NCBI GenBank assembly: GCA_017482565.1
Contig: JAFUMO010000068.1
Span: 61,877 to 125,876 of the forward strand
Direction: 5' to 3'
Origin: Bacteroidales bacterium
GTDB lineage: Bacteria > Bacteroidota > Bacteroidia > Bacteroidales > UBA932
DNA: 64,000 nucleotides
The position numbers and the translations under genes were made by a program. Each line of letters begins with the position of its first letter. The first letter of the stretch is position 1. The notes below the pieces were generated by a model. The model did not search any database. It saw only the letters and a list, made by a program, of their open reading frames with translations, and was not told the origin of the DNA. Shown piece after piece: positions 57,901 to 64,000 of the stretch.

Positions 57901-58458
57901 ACAAATACTGAGGGATTGATCACCAAGAAGATCAAGCCTAACTTCAAGACTTTGGGCAAGAAGTACGGCAAGATGATGAAGGATATTGCAGCTGCTTTCG
58001 GCCAGTTTACCCAGAGTGACATTTCAAAGATTGAGATGGCAGGCACATATGCCTTTGCTTTGCCTGCAGGTGAGGTTGTGCTTGAGCCTGGTGACTATGA
58101 CATCACTTCAGAGGATATGCCAGGATGGCTTGTTGCAACTGAAGGCAAGCTTACCGTGGCACTGGACATTACCATTACAGATTCGCTCAGGAAGGAGGGT
58201 GTGGCCCGTGAGCTTATCAACAGGATCCAGAATCTGAGGAAGGAGAAGAATTTTGAGATAACGGACAGGGTTGAGGTGAAGATTGCAAGACGCGATGATG
58301 TTGCGGAATCCCTTGCGGAGTTTGCCGGATATGTGTGTGAGCAGACCTTGTGTGAGAACATCCAGCTTGTGGATTCGCTTGATGCTGCTGATGAAGTTGA
58401 GTGGGGTAATGACGAAGTGTTGCAAGTGTCAATTAAATTAGTAAATTTGTCACTTTAA
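54970..58458 (+). CDS. ileS: Isoleucyl-tRNA synthetase
   Basis: 1162 residues, the long type found in Bacteroidota. The HIGH motif appears in FEGPPSANGMPGIHHVMARA, followed by KAGWDTHGLPVELGVE. The CP1 editing domain contains SWTTTPWTLPSN-like AWTTTPWTLPSNVAL and GTGIVHIAPTFGADD. DQTRGWFFTLHAIS precedes the KMSKR loop (about residue 705). A C-terminal anticodon-binding domain and long extension follow (DDITSEDMPGW-like segment, KEGVARELINRIQNLRKEKN), consistent with the eukaryote-like clade that lacks the C-terminal zinc finger. Charges tRNA-Ile. It is followed 11 nt later by the DksA-like gene. Confidence 0.97.
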   Translation: MGFAEYKNLDLTEINRSVLEKWKAEKCFENTLKAREGAKKFVFFEGPPSANGMPGIHHVMARAIKDAFCRFKTQSGYLVQRKAGWDTHGLPVELGVEKMLGITKEDIGKKISVDDYNSACRKEVMKYTKEWVSLTERIGYWVDMDNPYITYDNKYIETLWYLLKDIYGKGLLYKGYTIQPYSPAAGTGLSSHELNQPGCYRDVKDTTCVAQFRIREPKAEMAQWGTPYFLAWTTTPWTLPSNVALCVGPKIEYVAVQTYNAYTGEKMTAVLAKPLLYSHFNKKAEEIALEDYKPGDKLVPFKVVAEYKGPELVGMEYEQLIPWVKPVSVDEKGKWQDASDKAFRIIPGDYVTTEDGTGIVHIAPTFGADDAFVARAAGIPSLFMINKAGETRPMVDLTGKFYLMEELDEEFVKDCIDVELYKEYEGRWVKNAYDPKFTVNKVYDEKAASAAENLDICICLMLKGANKAFKIEKHTHNYPHCWRTDKPILYYPLDSWFIRSTAVQDELIALNKTINWKPESTGTGRFGKWLENLQDWNLSRSRYWGTPLPIWRTEDKKEEMCIGSAQELYNELEKSVAAGFMASNPLKDKGFVPGDFSKENYGKIDLHRPYVDGYILVSPSGKPMKRELDLIDVWFDSGAMPFAQEGLENLGKPEFGQTADFIAEGVDQTRGWFFTLHAISTMVNRRVAYKTVLSNGLVLDKDGNKMSKRLGNAVDPFKALDQYGADSLRWYMLTNAQPWDNLKFDFAGVDEVKRKFFGTLYNTYSFFALYANVDGFDNKAPQVPVEKRPEIDRWVISYLNTLIKEVKECYENYDVTTAGRKIQDFVCDHLSNWYVRLNRKRFWGGSMSEDKLAAYQTLYSCLETVAVLAAPIAPFFMERLFLDLNAVSGMHAENSVHLVLMPEVDESCIDKDLEERMALAQISTSMVLALRKKVNIKVRQPLAKIIIPVLDSRIQEQLEKVKNLVLNEINVKEVEFITNTEGLITKKIKPNFKTLGKKYGKMMKDIAAAFGQFTQSDISKIEMAGTYAFALPAGEVVLEPGDYDITSEDMPGWLVATEGKLTVALDITITDSLRKEGVARELINRIQNLRKEKNFEITDRVEVKIARRDDVAESLAEFAGYVCEQTLCENIQLVDSLDAADEVEWGNDEVLQVSIKLVNLSL

Positions 58459-58469
58459 ACCAAATAGTT

Positions 58470-58847
58470 ATGAGTACAGAGAAAGTAAGGTACAGCGATG
58501 CTGAGTTGCAGGAGTTCAAGGAACTGATCCTACAGAAGCTTGAGACTGCAAGGAAGGATTATGAAGAGTTGAGGGCAGCCATCACCCACAGCGCCAGCAA
58601 TGGCGTTGAGGACACTTCCCCTACATTCAAGGTTCTTGAAGAGGGCGCATCTTCGCTTTCAAAAGAGGAGTCAGGCCAGCTTGCACAGAGACAGTTCAAG
58701 TTTATTCAGTCTTTGGAGGCAGCTCTGATAAGGATTGAGAACAAGACTTATGGCGTTTGCAGGGAGACCGGCAAGCTTATCCCTAAGGAGAGGCTTATGC
58801 TTGTTCCTCATGCAACCCTAAGTGTAGAGGCTAAAAATAAGAGGTGA
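58470..58847 (+). CDS. DksA/TraR-like protein with degenerate zinc finger
   Basis: 125 residues. A helical hairpin (about 8-85, DAELQEFKELILQKLETARK onwards) precedes the region that in DksA holds a C4 zinc finger: here YGVCRETGKLIPKERLMLVP then HATLSVEAKNK. Only the first Cys remains; the other three ligands read Thr, Ser and Ala. Such degenerate members are common in Bacteroidota. Whether it binds the RNA polymerase secondary channel is inferred from the fold only. The gene is between ileS (11 nt) and lspA (3 nt), so one operon. Confidence 0.85.
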   Translation: MSTEKVRYSDAELQEFKELILQKLETARKDYEELRAAITHSASNGVEDTSPTFKVLEEGASSLSKEESGQLAQRQFKFIQSLEAALIRIENKTYGVCRETGKLIPKERLMLVPHATLSVEAKNKR

Positions 58848-58850
58848 TTT

Positions 58851-59477
58851 ATGAGGCTTTCCAAAGGCAACCTTGTCTCTATTCTGGTAGTCCTGCTCCT
58901 TGTGGCAGACCAGGCCATAAAGTTTGCTGTAAAGCTTAACATGACGATAGGGGAGAGCATTCCCGTTTTCGGCAGCTGGTTCCAGATATGTTTCATTGAG
59001 AATAATGGGATGGCTTTCGGGATGCAGTTTGGAGGATCAATAGGGAAACTGGCATTGAGCCTCTTCAGGGTTGTGCTCATTGGGGCAATCATATTTTATC
59101 TCAGAAAATTGCTGAAAAGGGCGGAAACTCCCACAGGGGTACTTGTGGGGATTTCGCTCATTTTGGTAGGTGCCATAGGAAATGTACTGGACTGCCTCTT
59201 CTATGGGGAAATCTTCAGTGAGTCAACCTACACCAGGGTGGCGGAGCTTTTCCCTGAAGGAGGTGGATATGCAGGTTTCCTGTACGGAAAGGTTGTGGAT
59301 ATGTTCTACTTCCCGATAATTGACACCACATGGCCAGACTGGGTCCCATGGTACGGAGGTGAGCAATTCATCTTCTTCAGGCCCATCTTCAATTTTGCGG
59401 ATGCATGCATCTCTGTATCCGTTATCTATATGCTCATTTTCCAGAGGAAATTTTTTGCAGCAGAAGAGAAGAAATGA
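58851..59477 (+). CDS. lspA: Lipoprotein signal peptidase II
   Basis: 208 residues, longer than the E. coli protein because of a soluble insertion typical of Bacteroidota (about 120-155). Four membrane helices are visible. Catalytic aspartates are Asp114 (GNVLDCLFYG) and Asp184 (FNFADACISV). The conserved NMTIGESIPVFGSWFQICFI and ENNGMAFGMQ segments are present. LspA removes signal peptides from the many lipoproteins encoded here and elsewhere. A strong intrinsic terminator follows. Confidence 0.96.
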   Translation: MRLSKGNLVSILVVLLLVADQAIKFAVKLNMTIGESIPVFGSWFQICFIENNGMAFGMQFGGSIGKLALSLFRVVLIGAIIFYLRKLLKRAETPTGVLVGISLILVGAIGNVLDCLFYGEIFSESTYTRVAELFPEGGGYAGFLYGKVVDMFYFPIIDTTWPDWVPWYGGEQFIFFRPIFNFADACISVSVIYMLIFQRKFFAAEEKK

Positions 59478-59539
59478 TTGGGCCTGCCACCTGTATGCAG
59501 GAAATTCAGGTTGTAGCGTCATTGCATGGAACAAATATG

Positions 59540-59571
59540 AAACCCGCGGATCCACTCCGCGGGTTTCTTGT
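59540..59571 (+). terminator. Intrinsic terminator after lspA
   Basis: AAACCCGCGG (59540-59549), 7-nt loop, CCGCGGGTTT (59557-59566), then CTTGTT. The stem is a perfect 10 bp. It lies between lspA and the convergent sigma factor gene and could work in both directions. Confidence 0.88.
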
Positions 59572-59587
59572 TGGGTAACTGGTTATT

Positions 59588-60079
59588 TCACTTCTTTATC
59601 TTTTCTATAAGTTTCTGTCGGGAAAAATGAATTCTGCTCTTTACTGTTCCCAGGTGGAGGCCAAGCTCATCTGCAATCTCCTGGTACTTGTAGCCGCTGT
59701 CATGCATCTGGAAAGGAATCCTGAATTCCGGCTCCAGTGAATTTACCATTGCGGTAAGTTCCCTGAAGTTATAGTCACTTTCAGGGCTGGTTTCAGCCGG
59801 GCGGCTGTTGATTACAAATTCCTGCACATCCTTGTTGAATATAGCCTGTTTCTTCACCCTTCTCCTGTAATCATTGATGAAAGTATTCTTCATGATTGTG
59901 TACATCCAGGCCTTGATGTTTGTCTGCTCATCAAATTTGTCCTGATTGTAAAGAGCCTTGAAATAAGTTTCTTGAACCAAGTCCTTTGCGTCGTCCATGT
60001 TGGCAGTAAGACTATACGCGTATCTGGTAAGACTAGGCTCCAGGTTAATAATCTCGCTGTCGAATTTTGAATTACCCAT
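59588..60079 (-). CDS. ECF-type RNA polymerase sigma factor
   Basis: 163 residues. Region 2 (LTRYAYSLTANMDDAKDLVQ, ETYFKAL, IKAWMYTIMKNTFINDYRRR) and region 4 (LEPEFRIPFQMHDSGYKYQE, IADELGLHLGTVKSRIHFSR) are joined by a linker with an unusual Ser/Pro/Glu stretch. This is the layout of ECF sigma factors of Bacteroidota. No anti-sigma gene is next to it: the neighbours are lspA (convergent) and an OmpR-type regulator (divergent). It may be one of the constitutively active, anti-sigma-free members common in this phylum. Confidence 0.92.
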   Translation of the reverse strand: MGNSKFDSEIINLEPSLTRYAYSLTANMDDAKDLVQETYFKALYNQDKFDEQTNIKAWMYTIMKNTFINDYRRRVKKQAIFNKDVQEFVINSRPAETSPESDYNFRELTAMVNSLEPEFRIPFQMHDSGYKYQEIADELGLHLGTVKSRIHFSRQKLIEKIKK

Positions 60080-60317
60080 AAATCCCTAAGATTATTAGTT
60101 TGATTAACCCTGAACAGTATGGATTGTTCAGTGCTAATCTGAATAAATTTTAGTTGTTTGTAAGTGTGGTCCAGCTTTCCGAGAGCGAAATTAGCAATTG
60201 AAAGAATTAATGTGATTAACATAAAATTTAGTTATTGTTAAGATTTGATGACTTATTTCAGAATTGTTTCAGATTTTAGTCTTTTCTTTGCATAAAGAAA
60301 CTTCAACCGGCCCTTAT

Positions 60318-60992
60318 ATGAAAATACTAATTGTTGAAGATGAGCCTTCAATGCGGGAACTGATAAAGGAATCACTTGAGAAGGAGCGTTTTGTGGTGGA
60401 AACAGCGGGAGATATATCAACAGCTGTGCAGAAAGCGGGTACATACAATTATGACTGTATCCTCCTGGATGTAATGCTTCCGGATGGCAGCGGCCTCAAG
60501 TTCCTTGAGCAGCTTAAGAGAATGCGGAAAAGGGAGAATGTGATAATAATTTCGGCAAAGGATTCATTGGAAGACAAGGTGTTGGGGCTTGATTTGGGGG
60601 CAGATGACTACCTCCCCAAGCCTTTCCACCTGGCAGAATTGAATGCAAGGGTAAAGAGTCTCCTCAGGAGGAGGCATAGGGATGGGGAACATGCAGTTAC
60701 TGTAGGGAATGTCACTCTTTTTCCCGATAATTTCCGTGTTGAAGTGGATGGAAACCCATTGGAGCTGAGCAGGAAGGAGTATGATATACTGCACCATTTC
60801 ATGAACAGGCCGGGCAGGATGGTAAGCAAGGGTGCGCTTGCTGAATCTGTATGGGGCGATCATATTGACCAGGCAGACAATTTTGATTTTATATATGCCC
60901 AGATGAAGAATCTGAGGAAGAAACTCTCGGAGGCAGGGGCATCCATTGAGGTTAAGGCTGTATATGGCCTTGGATATAAACTTGTTGAATAA
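60318..60992 (+). CDS. OmpR/PhoB-family response regulator
   Basis: 224 residues from ATG 60318. The receiver domain has Glu7/Asp8, phospho-acceptor Asp51 (ILLDVMLPD) and Lys in LPKPFHLAEL. The C-terminal winged helix (FRVEVDGNPLELSRKEYDIL, VWGDHIDQADNFDFIYAQMK, YGLGYKLV) is typical of OmpR types. The partner kinase begins 12 nt downstream. About 240 nt of non-coding DNA separate it from the divergent sigma gene; a near-consensus -7 (TTTCTTTG) lies about 26 nt upstream of the start. Confidence 0.95.
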   Translation: MKILIVEDEPSMRELIKESLEKERFVVETAGDISTAVQKAGTYNYDCILLDVMLPDGSGLKFLEQLKRMRKRENVIIISAKDSLEDKVLGLDLGADDYLPKPFHLAELNARVKSLLRRRHRDGEHAVTVGNVTLFPDNFRVEVDGNPLELSRKEYDILHHFMNRPGRMVSKGALAESVWGDHIDQADNFDFIYAQMKNLRKKLSEAGASIEVKAVYGLGYKLVE

Positions 60993-61004
60993 GACTGCAG
61001 CACC

Positions 61005-62276
61005 ATGAATTTGTTCTATAAGGTATTCCTGAGACTTGCCCTTGGGGCAGTGCCCGTGCTGGCGGTGTGGGCATTCTTTTTCCATTATTTCATGATGGAT
61101 GAGGTTACGGATGAGATTGATGATTCTCTGGAGGACTATTCGGAAATGATAATTACCCGTTCCCTGGCAGGTGAGGCACTTCCATCTAACGACAGCGGTT
61201 CCAATAACCAGTATTTCCTGAAGGAGGTAAGTGAGAATTATGCAAGTTCACACCCTGCAATCTCCTATAGGGATTCTATGGTATATATTGTGGGGAAAAA
61301 GGAAACCGAGCCTGCAAGGATTCTTACAACGCTTTTCAGGGACTCGGAGGGAAAGTGCTATAAGCTGGAGGTATCGGTTCCTGCCATTGAGAGGTCTGAT
61401 CTTGGGGAATCCATTTTGTGGCTTATTGTGTGGCTGTATGCGGCGCTGCTGGCGGCATTCCTGCTCATAAATGTTGTTGTGTTCAAGAAAAGCATGCAGC
61501 CGCTGTATTCACTTCTGGCGTGGCTGGAGAACAACAGCCTTGGAAACAGGAAGGAGGAACTGGCAATAGAAACTGACACGCAGGAGTTCCGCAAGCTGAA
61601 TGATGCGGTGAGGGAGTATTCCAACCATAGCGAAGCATTATTCCAGCAGCAGAAGCAGTTTATAGGAAATGCATCACATGAGATACAGACCCCAATAGCT
61701 GTGAGCATAAACAGGCTGGAGATGCTTATGGAGGATGAATCGCTCGGTGAGAGGCAGATGGAGGAGCTGTACAAGTGTATAAGGGGCCTTGAATCTGTAT
61801 CAAGACTGAACAGGACCCTGCTTATGCTTTCCAAAATTGAAAATAACCAATATGAAGAGATCTCTGAGGTTGAATTTAATCCGCTGGTGGAGAAATATGC
61901 TGGAGACTTCAAGGAAGTATATGCTGCCAAGGGGATGGGAATCTCAATCAGGGAAGAGGGCAGATGTGTGGTAAGGATGAATGCCGTACTTGCAGGTGTG
62001 CTTGTTGCCAACCTCCTGAAAAATGCATTCGTACATGGGGCCGCTGGCGGAGAGATAAAGGTAGATGTGGGTGTGGATGGCTTTATTGTGGGCAATACGG
62101 CTGAGGATGGCCCTCTGAACGCCAATCTGATATTCGAAAGGTTCTGGCATGGGGAGGGGAAGAGTGATTCCACCGGTCTGGGGCTTCCTATGGTTGAAAC
62201 AATATGCAGGCACTCCTCTCTGACAATTACATATTGTTTTGGGGAGGGAATGCACTGGTTTGCTGTCGGGAAATGA
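61005..62276 (+). CDS. Membrane sensor histidine kinase, partner of the upstream regulator
   Basis: 423 residues. Two membrane helices (about 8-28 and 142-162) flank a periplasmic sensor domain (about 30-140). HisKA has the phospho-acceptor His225 (IGNASHEIQTPIA). The HATPase domain has an N box (NLLKNAFVHGA), a weak G1 box (VGNTAEDGPLN) and a clear F/G2 region (IFERFWHGEG, STGLGLPMVETIC). It is 12 nt from the regulator gene and 100 nt from the PepSY-like gene. In Bacteroidota such systems with PepSY-like partners are frequent; the signal is unknown. Confidence 0.93.
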   Translation: MNLFYKVFLRLALGAVPVLAVWAFFFHYFMMDEVTDEIDDSLEDYSEMIITRSLAGEALPSNDSGSNNQYFLKEVSENYASSHPAISYRDSMVYIVGKKETEPARILTTLFRDSEGKCYKLEVSVPAIERSDLGESILWLIVWLYAALLAAFLLINVVVFKKSMQPLYSLLAWLENNSLGNRKEELAIETDTQEFRKLNDAVREYSNHSEALFQQQKQFIGNASHEIQTPIAVSINRLEMLMEDESLGERQMEELYKCIRGLESVSRLNRTLLMLSKIENNQYEEISEVEFNPLVEKYAGDFKEVYAAKGMGISIREEGRCVVRMNAVLAGVLVANLLKNAFVHGAAGGEIKVDVGVDGFIVGNTAEDGPLNANLIFERFWHGEGKSDSTGLGLPMVETICRHSSLTITYCFGEGMHWFAVGK

Positions 62277-62378
62277 AATTTTCCCGTTTTTTTTTGTAAT
62301 ATGGGCATTAATTCAGATTCTTTTCAGTTTTATGCTTCACCTTTGTATCAAGTTAATGAATAAAAAAGGTTTTAGATT

Positions 62379-62813
62379 ATGAAAAAGGTTTTGATGGCAG
62401 TTATTGGTTTGGTTGTTGCAATTCCCCTCTTTGCAGATGATGACAAGCCAATTTCGGTTGATAAGATGCCGGCTGCTGCACAGGAATTTATCAACAGACA
62501 CTTTGGGGGGCTTCAGGTTGCAGTTGCAAAGCAGGAGGGGACACTCCTTCTTAAGAACTATGATGTGATATTTACAAATGGGGACAAGGTGGAATTTGAC
62601 AGGAAGGGGATGTGGACAAACCTGGACTGTAAATATGGGAAAGTTCCTGCAGCAGTTATCCCGCAAAAAATTGCATATTACATAACAAGTAAGTATCCCG
62701 GTGTGGAGGTGCTGCAGATAGAGAAGGAAGACAGGAGATATGAGGTTGAGCTGTCAAACAGGGTTGACCTTACATTCAACAGCTCAATGGAATTGACAGA
62801 TATTGATTACTGA
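62379..62813 (+). CDS. PepSY-like (DUF2874) periplasmic protein
   Basis: 144 residues with a signal peptide (MKKVLMAVIGLVVAIPLFAD). The mature part shows two DUF2874/PepSY-like repeats: PAAAQEFINRHFGG followed by NYDVIFTNGDKVEFDRKGMW, and PQKIAYYITSKYPGVEVLQI followed by YEVELSNRVDLTFNSSMELT. The fold resembles inhibitor/binding modules of the BLIP type. It lies downstream of a two-component system, a recurring arrangement in this phylum, which suggests that it is a target or sensor accessory of that system. Function is not known. Confidence 0.85.
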   Translation: MKKVLMAVIGLVVAIPLFADDDKPISVDKMPAAAQEFINRHFGGLQVAVAKQEGTLLLKNYDVIFTNGDKVEFDRKGMWTNLDCKYGKVPAAVIPQKIAYYITSKYPGVEVLQIEKEDRRYEVELSNRVDLTFNSSMELTDIDY

Positions 62814-62832
62814 TATTAAAAAAGCATTGGAT

Positions 62833-63321
62833 ATGAAAAAGAATCTCGTTTGGGTACTTTTGGTTGTCCTGGGCTGGACAATGGGTACAAGTTGTGAAAA
62901 AGATGATGATATAAGGAGAATAGGGGCAGAGTTCTCACAAGCTCTGAATTCAAGATACCCCGAAGCGGTGATGGCAGAATGGGAGAGGAAAAGCGGCTAT
63001 TATGTTGCAGAATTCTATGCAGAAGGCCAGGAGCTGAAGGTATGGTACAACAGGAATGCAGAATGGTGCATGACTGAAACAGACCTTGGCAGAGGGATAT
63101 CCGGCCTCCCTCAGGCAGTATCTGATGCGTTTACAGCCAGCGCATACGGAGATTGGGCCATTGATGATATTGACAAATATGAGAGGCCGGGAGAGATATT
63201 CTACCTGATAGAGGTGGAGAAGAGGGGTGAAAGGGACAGGGACCTCTATTATTCACCTTCCGGAATGCTTCTGAAAGATGACTATGACAGGGGAGACGTG
63301 AATCCTACAATAAAATTCTAA
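62833..63321 (+). CDS. PepSY-like lipoprotein
   Basis: 162 residues from ATG 62833, which starts a lipoprotein signal (MKKNLVWVLLVVLGWTMGTS followed by Cys). The mature part has the same strand/helix plan as the preceding gene: FSQALNSRYPEAVMAEWERK, YYVAEFYAEGQELKVWYNRN, LPQAVSDAFTASAYGDWAID and EIFYLIEVEKRGERDRDLYY, so two PepSY-like repeats. It is 19 nt after its neighbour and is probably co-transcribed with it. Role unknown. A tRNA gene follows. Confidence 0.82.
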   Translation: MKKNLVWVLLVVLGWTMGTSCEKDDDIRRIGAEFSQALNSRYPEAVMAEWERKSGYYVAEFYAEGQELKVWYNRNAEWCMTETDLGRGISGLPQAVSDAFTASAYGDWAIDDIDKYERPGEIFYLIEVEKRGERDRDLYYSPSGMLLKDDYDRGDVNPTIKF

Positions 63322-63339
63322 AAAAATACTCCTTATTTA

Positions 63340-63370
63340 TTTGGAGAAATAAAATTTATTCCTACCTTTG
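63340..63370 (+). promoter_or_regulatory. Promoter of tRNA-Ser
   Basis: TTTG (63340-63343), 19 nt, then TACCTTTG (63363-63370), close to the ideal Bacteroidota promoter. The tRNA begins 27 nt after the -7 element. Confidence 0.72.
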
Positions 63371-63397
63371 CAATCCCAAAGCAAAAGCGGAGGAATT

Positions 63398-63482
63398 GGA
63401 GAGGTGGCAGAGTGGTCGATTGCGGCGGTCTTGAAAACCGTTAATCTGAGAGGATCCGGGGGTTCGAATCCCTCCCTCTCCG
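63398..63482 (+). tRNA. tRNA-Ser (anticodon UGA)
   Basis: The acceptor stem GGAGAGG/CCTCTCC is perfect, with discriminator G at 63482. The anticodon stem GCGGT/ACCGT holds loop CTTGAAA, so the anticodon is UGA (reads UCA, serine). The long variable arm expected for tRNA-Ser is present, and the T arm is GGGGG-TTCGAAT-CCCTC. The full 3' CCA is not encoded (GCA follows). Confidence 0.97.
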
Positions 63483-63485
63483 CAG

Positions 63486-63523
63486 AAAAGAGGAAGTTAC
63501 AACACAAGTGACTTCCTCTTTTT
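63486..63523 (+). terminator. Intrinsic terminator of tRNA-Ser
   Basis: AAAAGAGGAAGT (63486-63497) pairs with ACTTCCTCTTTT (63511-63522) and ends in T5. It lies 3 nt beyond the tRNA. The stretch from here to 63704 has no gene; TATCTTCG at 63645-63652 is a weak -7 candidate for the next gene. Confidence 0.85.
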
Positions 63524-63704
63524 CAATATAATAAGTCGCTAACGGTTTGAGTTTCAAAACATCGGGGAGCAAGTTGAAGCAGAAGAACGATTGGAATAAA
63601 TTGTAATCATAGCATCGTAAGGTACAAGTTTGCGATATTCTCATTATCTTCGCAGTGAAGACAGCGGAATGTAATTTGTGCTGATGCTTATAAAAGGTTG
63701 GTAT

Positions 63705-64000
63705 ATGGATAAGAGAAAGCAGGACATAGCTTATTTCATTTCCTTCTGTATAGAGCAGTACAAGAATGAAAAAGGGATCAGCGGTAGCGAGGCGATGGCT
63801 TTGTTGTCAGAGTATGGCGTGCTGGAATACCTGTCAGAGCATTGGAAAATATTGCATACGCAGAGTCGTCAGTGGATTATCGAAGACATTGATGAATTTA
63901 TAAGAACGAGAAATGAAGAACATGTATGGAGCTCTTCTGCGGATGCAGTTTGTAGAAGCACAGGAGGTGACGCTATGAATCTGACCATCACTCAAGAGAA
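63705..64000 (+). CDS. DUF3791 protein, 3' end outside window
   Basis: Opens MDKRKQDIAYFISFCIEQYK and continues through ISGSEAMALLSEYGVLEYLS to LHTQSRQWIIEDIDEFI, the DUF3791 signature. Family members are usually about 70-80 residues, but here the frame stays open for at least 98 codons past the window edge (SSSADAVCRSTGG, then a Met). DUF3791 genes often precede a DUF3990 gene in suspected toxin-antitoxin modules, which is where I would look next. Either the protein has a longer tail or two genes are fused in frame. Confidence 0.7.
   Translation, partial: MDKRKQDIAYFISFCIEQYKNEKGISGSEAMALLSEYGVLEYLSEHWKILHTQSRQWIIEDIDEFIRTRNEEHVWSSSADAVCRSTGGDAMNLTITQE

Noticed and set aside
63441-63644. 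Open frame on the minus strand ending [12 protein letters not shown]
   Set aside because: It runs through the antisense of tRNA-Ser; this peptide is the classic spurious product of tRNA antisense.
1-64000. CRISPR arrays, insertion sequences, integrases, prophage genes or a replication origin
   Set aside because: No regularly spaced repeats, transposase or integrase motifs, phage structural genes or dnaA-box clusters were seen on either strand.

Overview
The window comes from a member of the Bacteroidota, almost certainly order Bacteroidales. The evidence is direct: promoters follow the Bacteroidota pattern (TTTG, about 20 nt, then TAnnTTTG), Shine-Dalgarno sites are mostly weak, and there are many lipoproteins. 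Families that are largely Bacteroidota-specific are present: fimbrillins, DUF3575, DUF5119, DUF4783, PepSY-like proteins and an ECF sigma factor. No species can be assigned from sequence alone. No rRNA, CRISPR array, transposase or integrase was seen.

Layout. 1-7.4 kb is housekeeping: the end of lptB, an LD-carboxypeptidase lipoprotein, ispH and cmk, a Ppx/GppA phosphatase coupled to a sigma-54-type response regulator, a cyclophilin and a transglutaminase-like lipoprotein. 7.5-22.5 kb is an accessory surface region. It holds a DUF4160/DUF2442 pair, a fimbrillin/beta-helix lipoprotein with a 39-residue peptide gene, a small HTH regulator, efp, two large ATPases and a DUF3575-DUF5119-fimbrillin-fimbrillin operon. 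Two paralogous structured RNAs (about 300 nt each) lie here on opposite strands. Each has its own promoter and a terminator-like 3' hairpin, and each sits directly upstream of one fimbrillin-associated gene set.

22.5-32.7 kb is again core: DUF4783, rlmH, a very large NtrY-like histidine kinase, der, a Cys-tailed membrane protein, nadE, prs, engB, xseA and xseB. 32.7-43.6 kb is a glycogen locus: branching enzyme, debranching enzyme, GT4 glycosyltransferase, GH57 amylase and a 1410-residue fusion of GT3-type glycogen synthase with GT35 phosphorylase. 43.6-47.2 kb holds ribF, an unknown membrane protein, greA (with a terminator-like hairpin in its leader), a HIT protein and a thioredoxin-fold lipoprotein lacking CXXC.

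47.3-53.5 kb (minus strand) is a candidate peptide-export locus: a 51-residue membrane peptide coupled to a C39-peptidase ABC transporter, two small genes with double-glycine leaders, then TolC, an HlyD/MacA-like adaptor and tsaB. I read it as an unrecognised two-peptide bacteriocin-like or signalling system.

53.5-64 kb holds cvpA, a GDPD-like protein, ileS, a DksA-like protein with a degenerate zinc finger, lspA, an ECF sigma factor, an OmpR-type two-component system with two PepSY-like/lipoprotein genes, tRNA-Ser(UGA) and the start of a DUF3791 gene that runs off the window.
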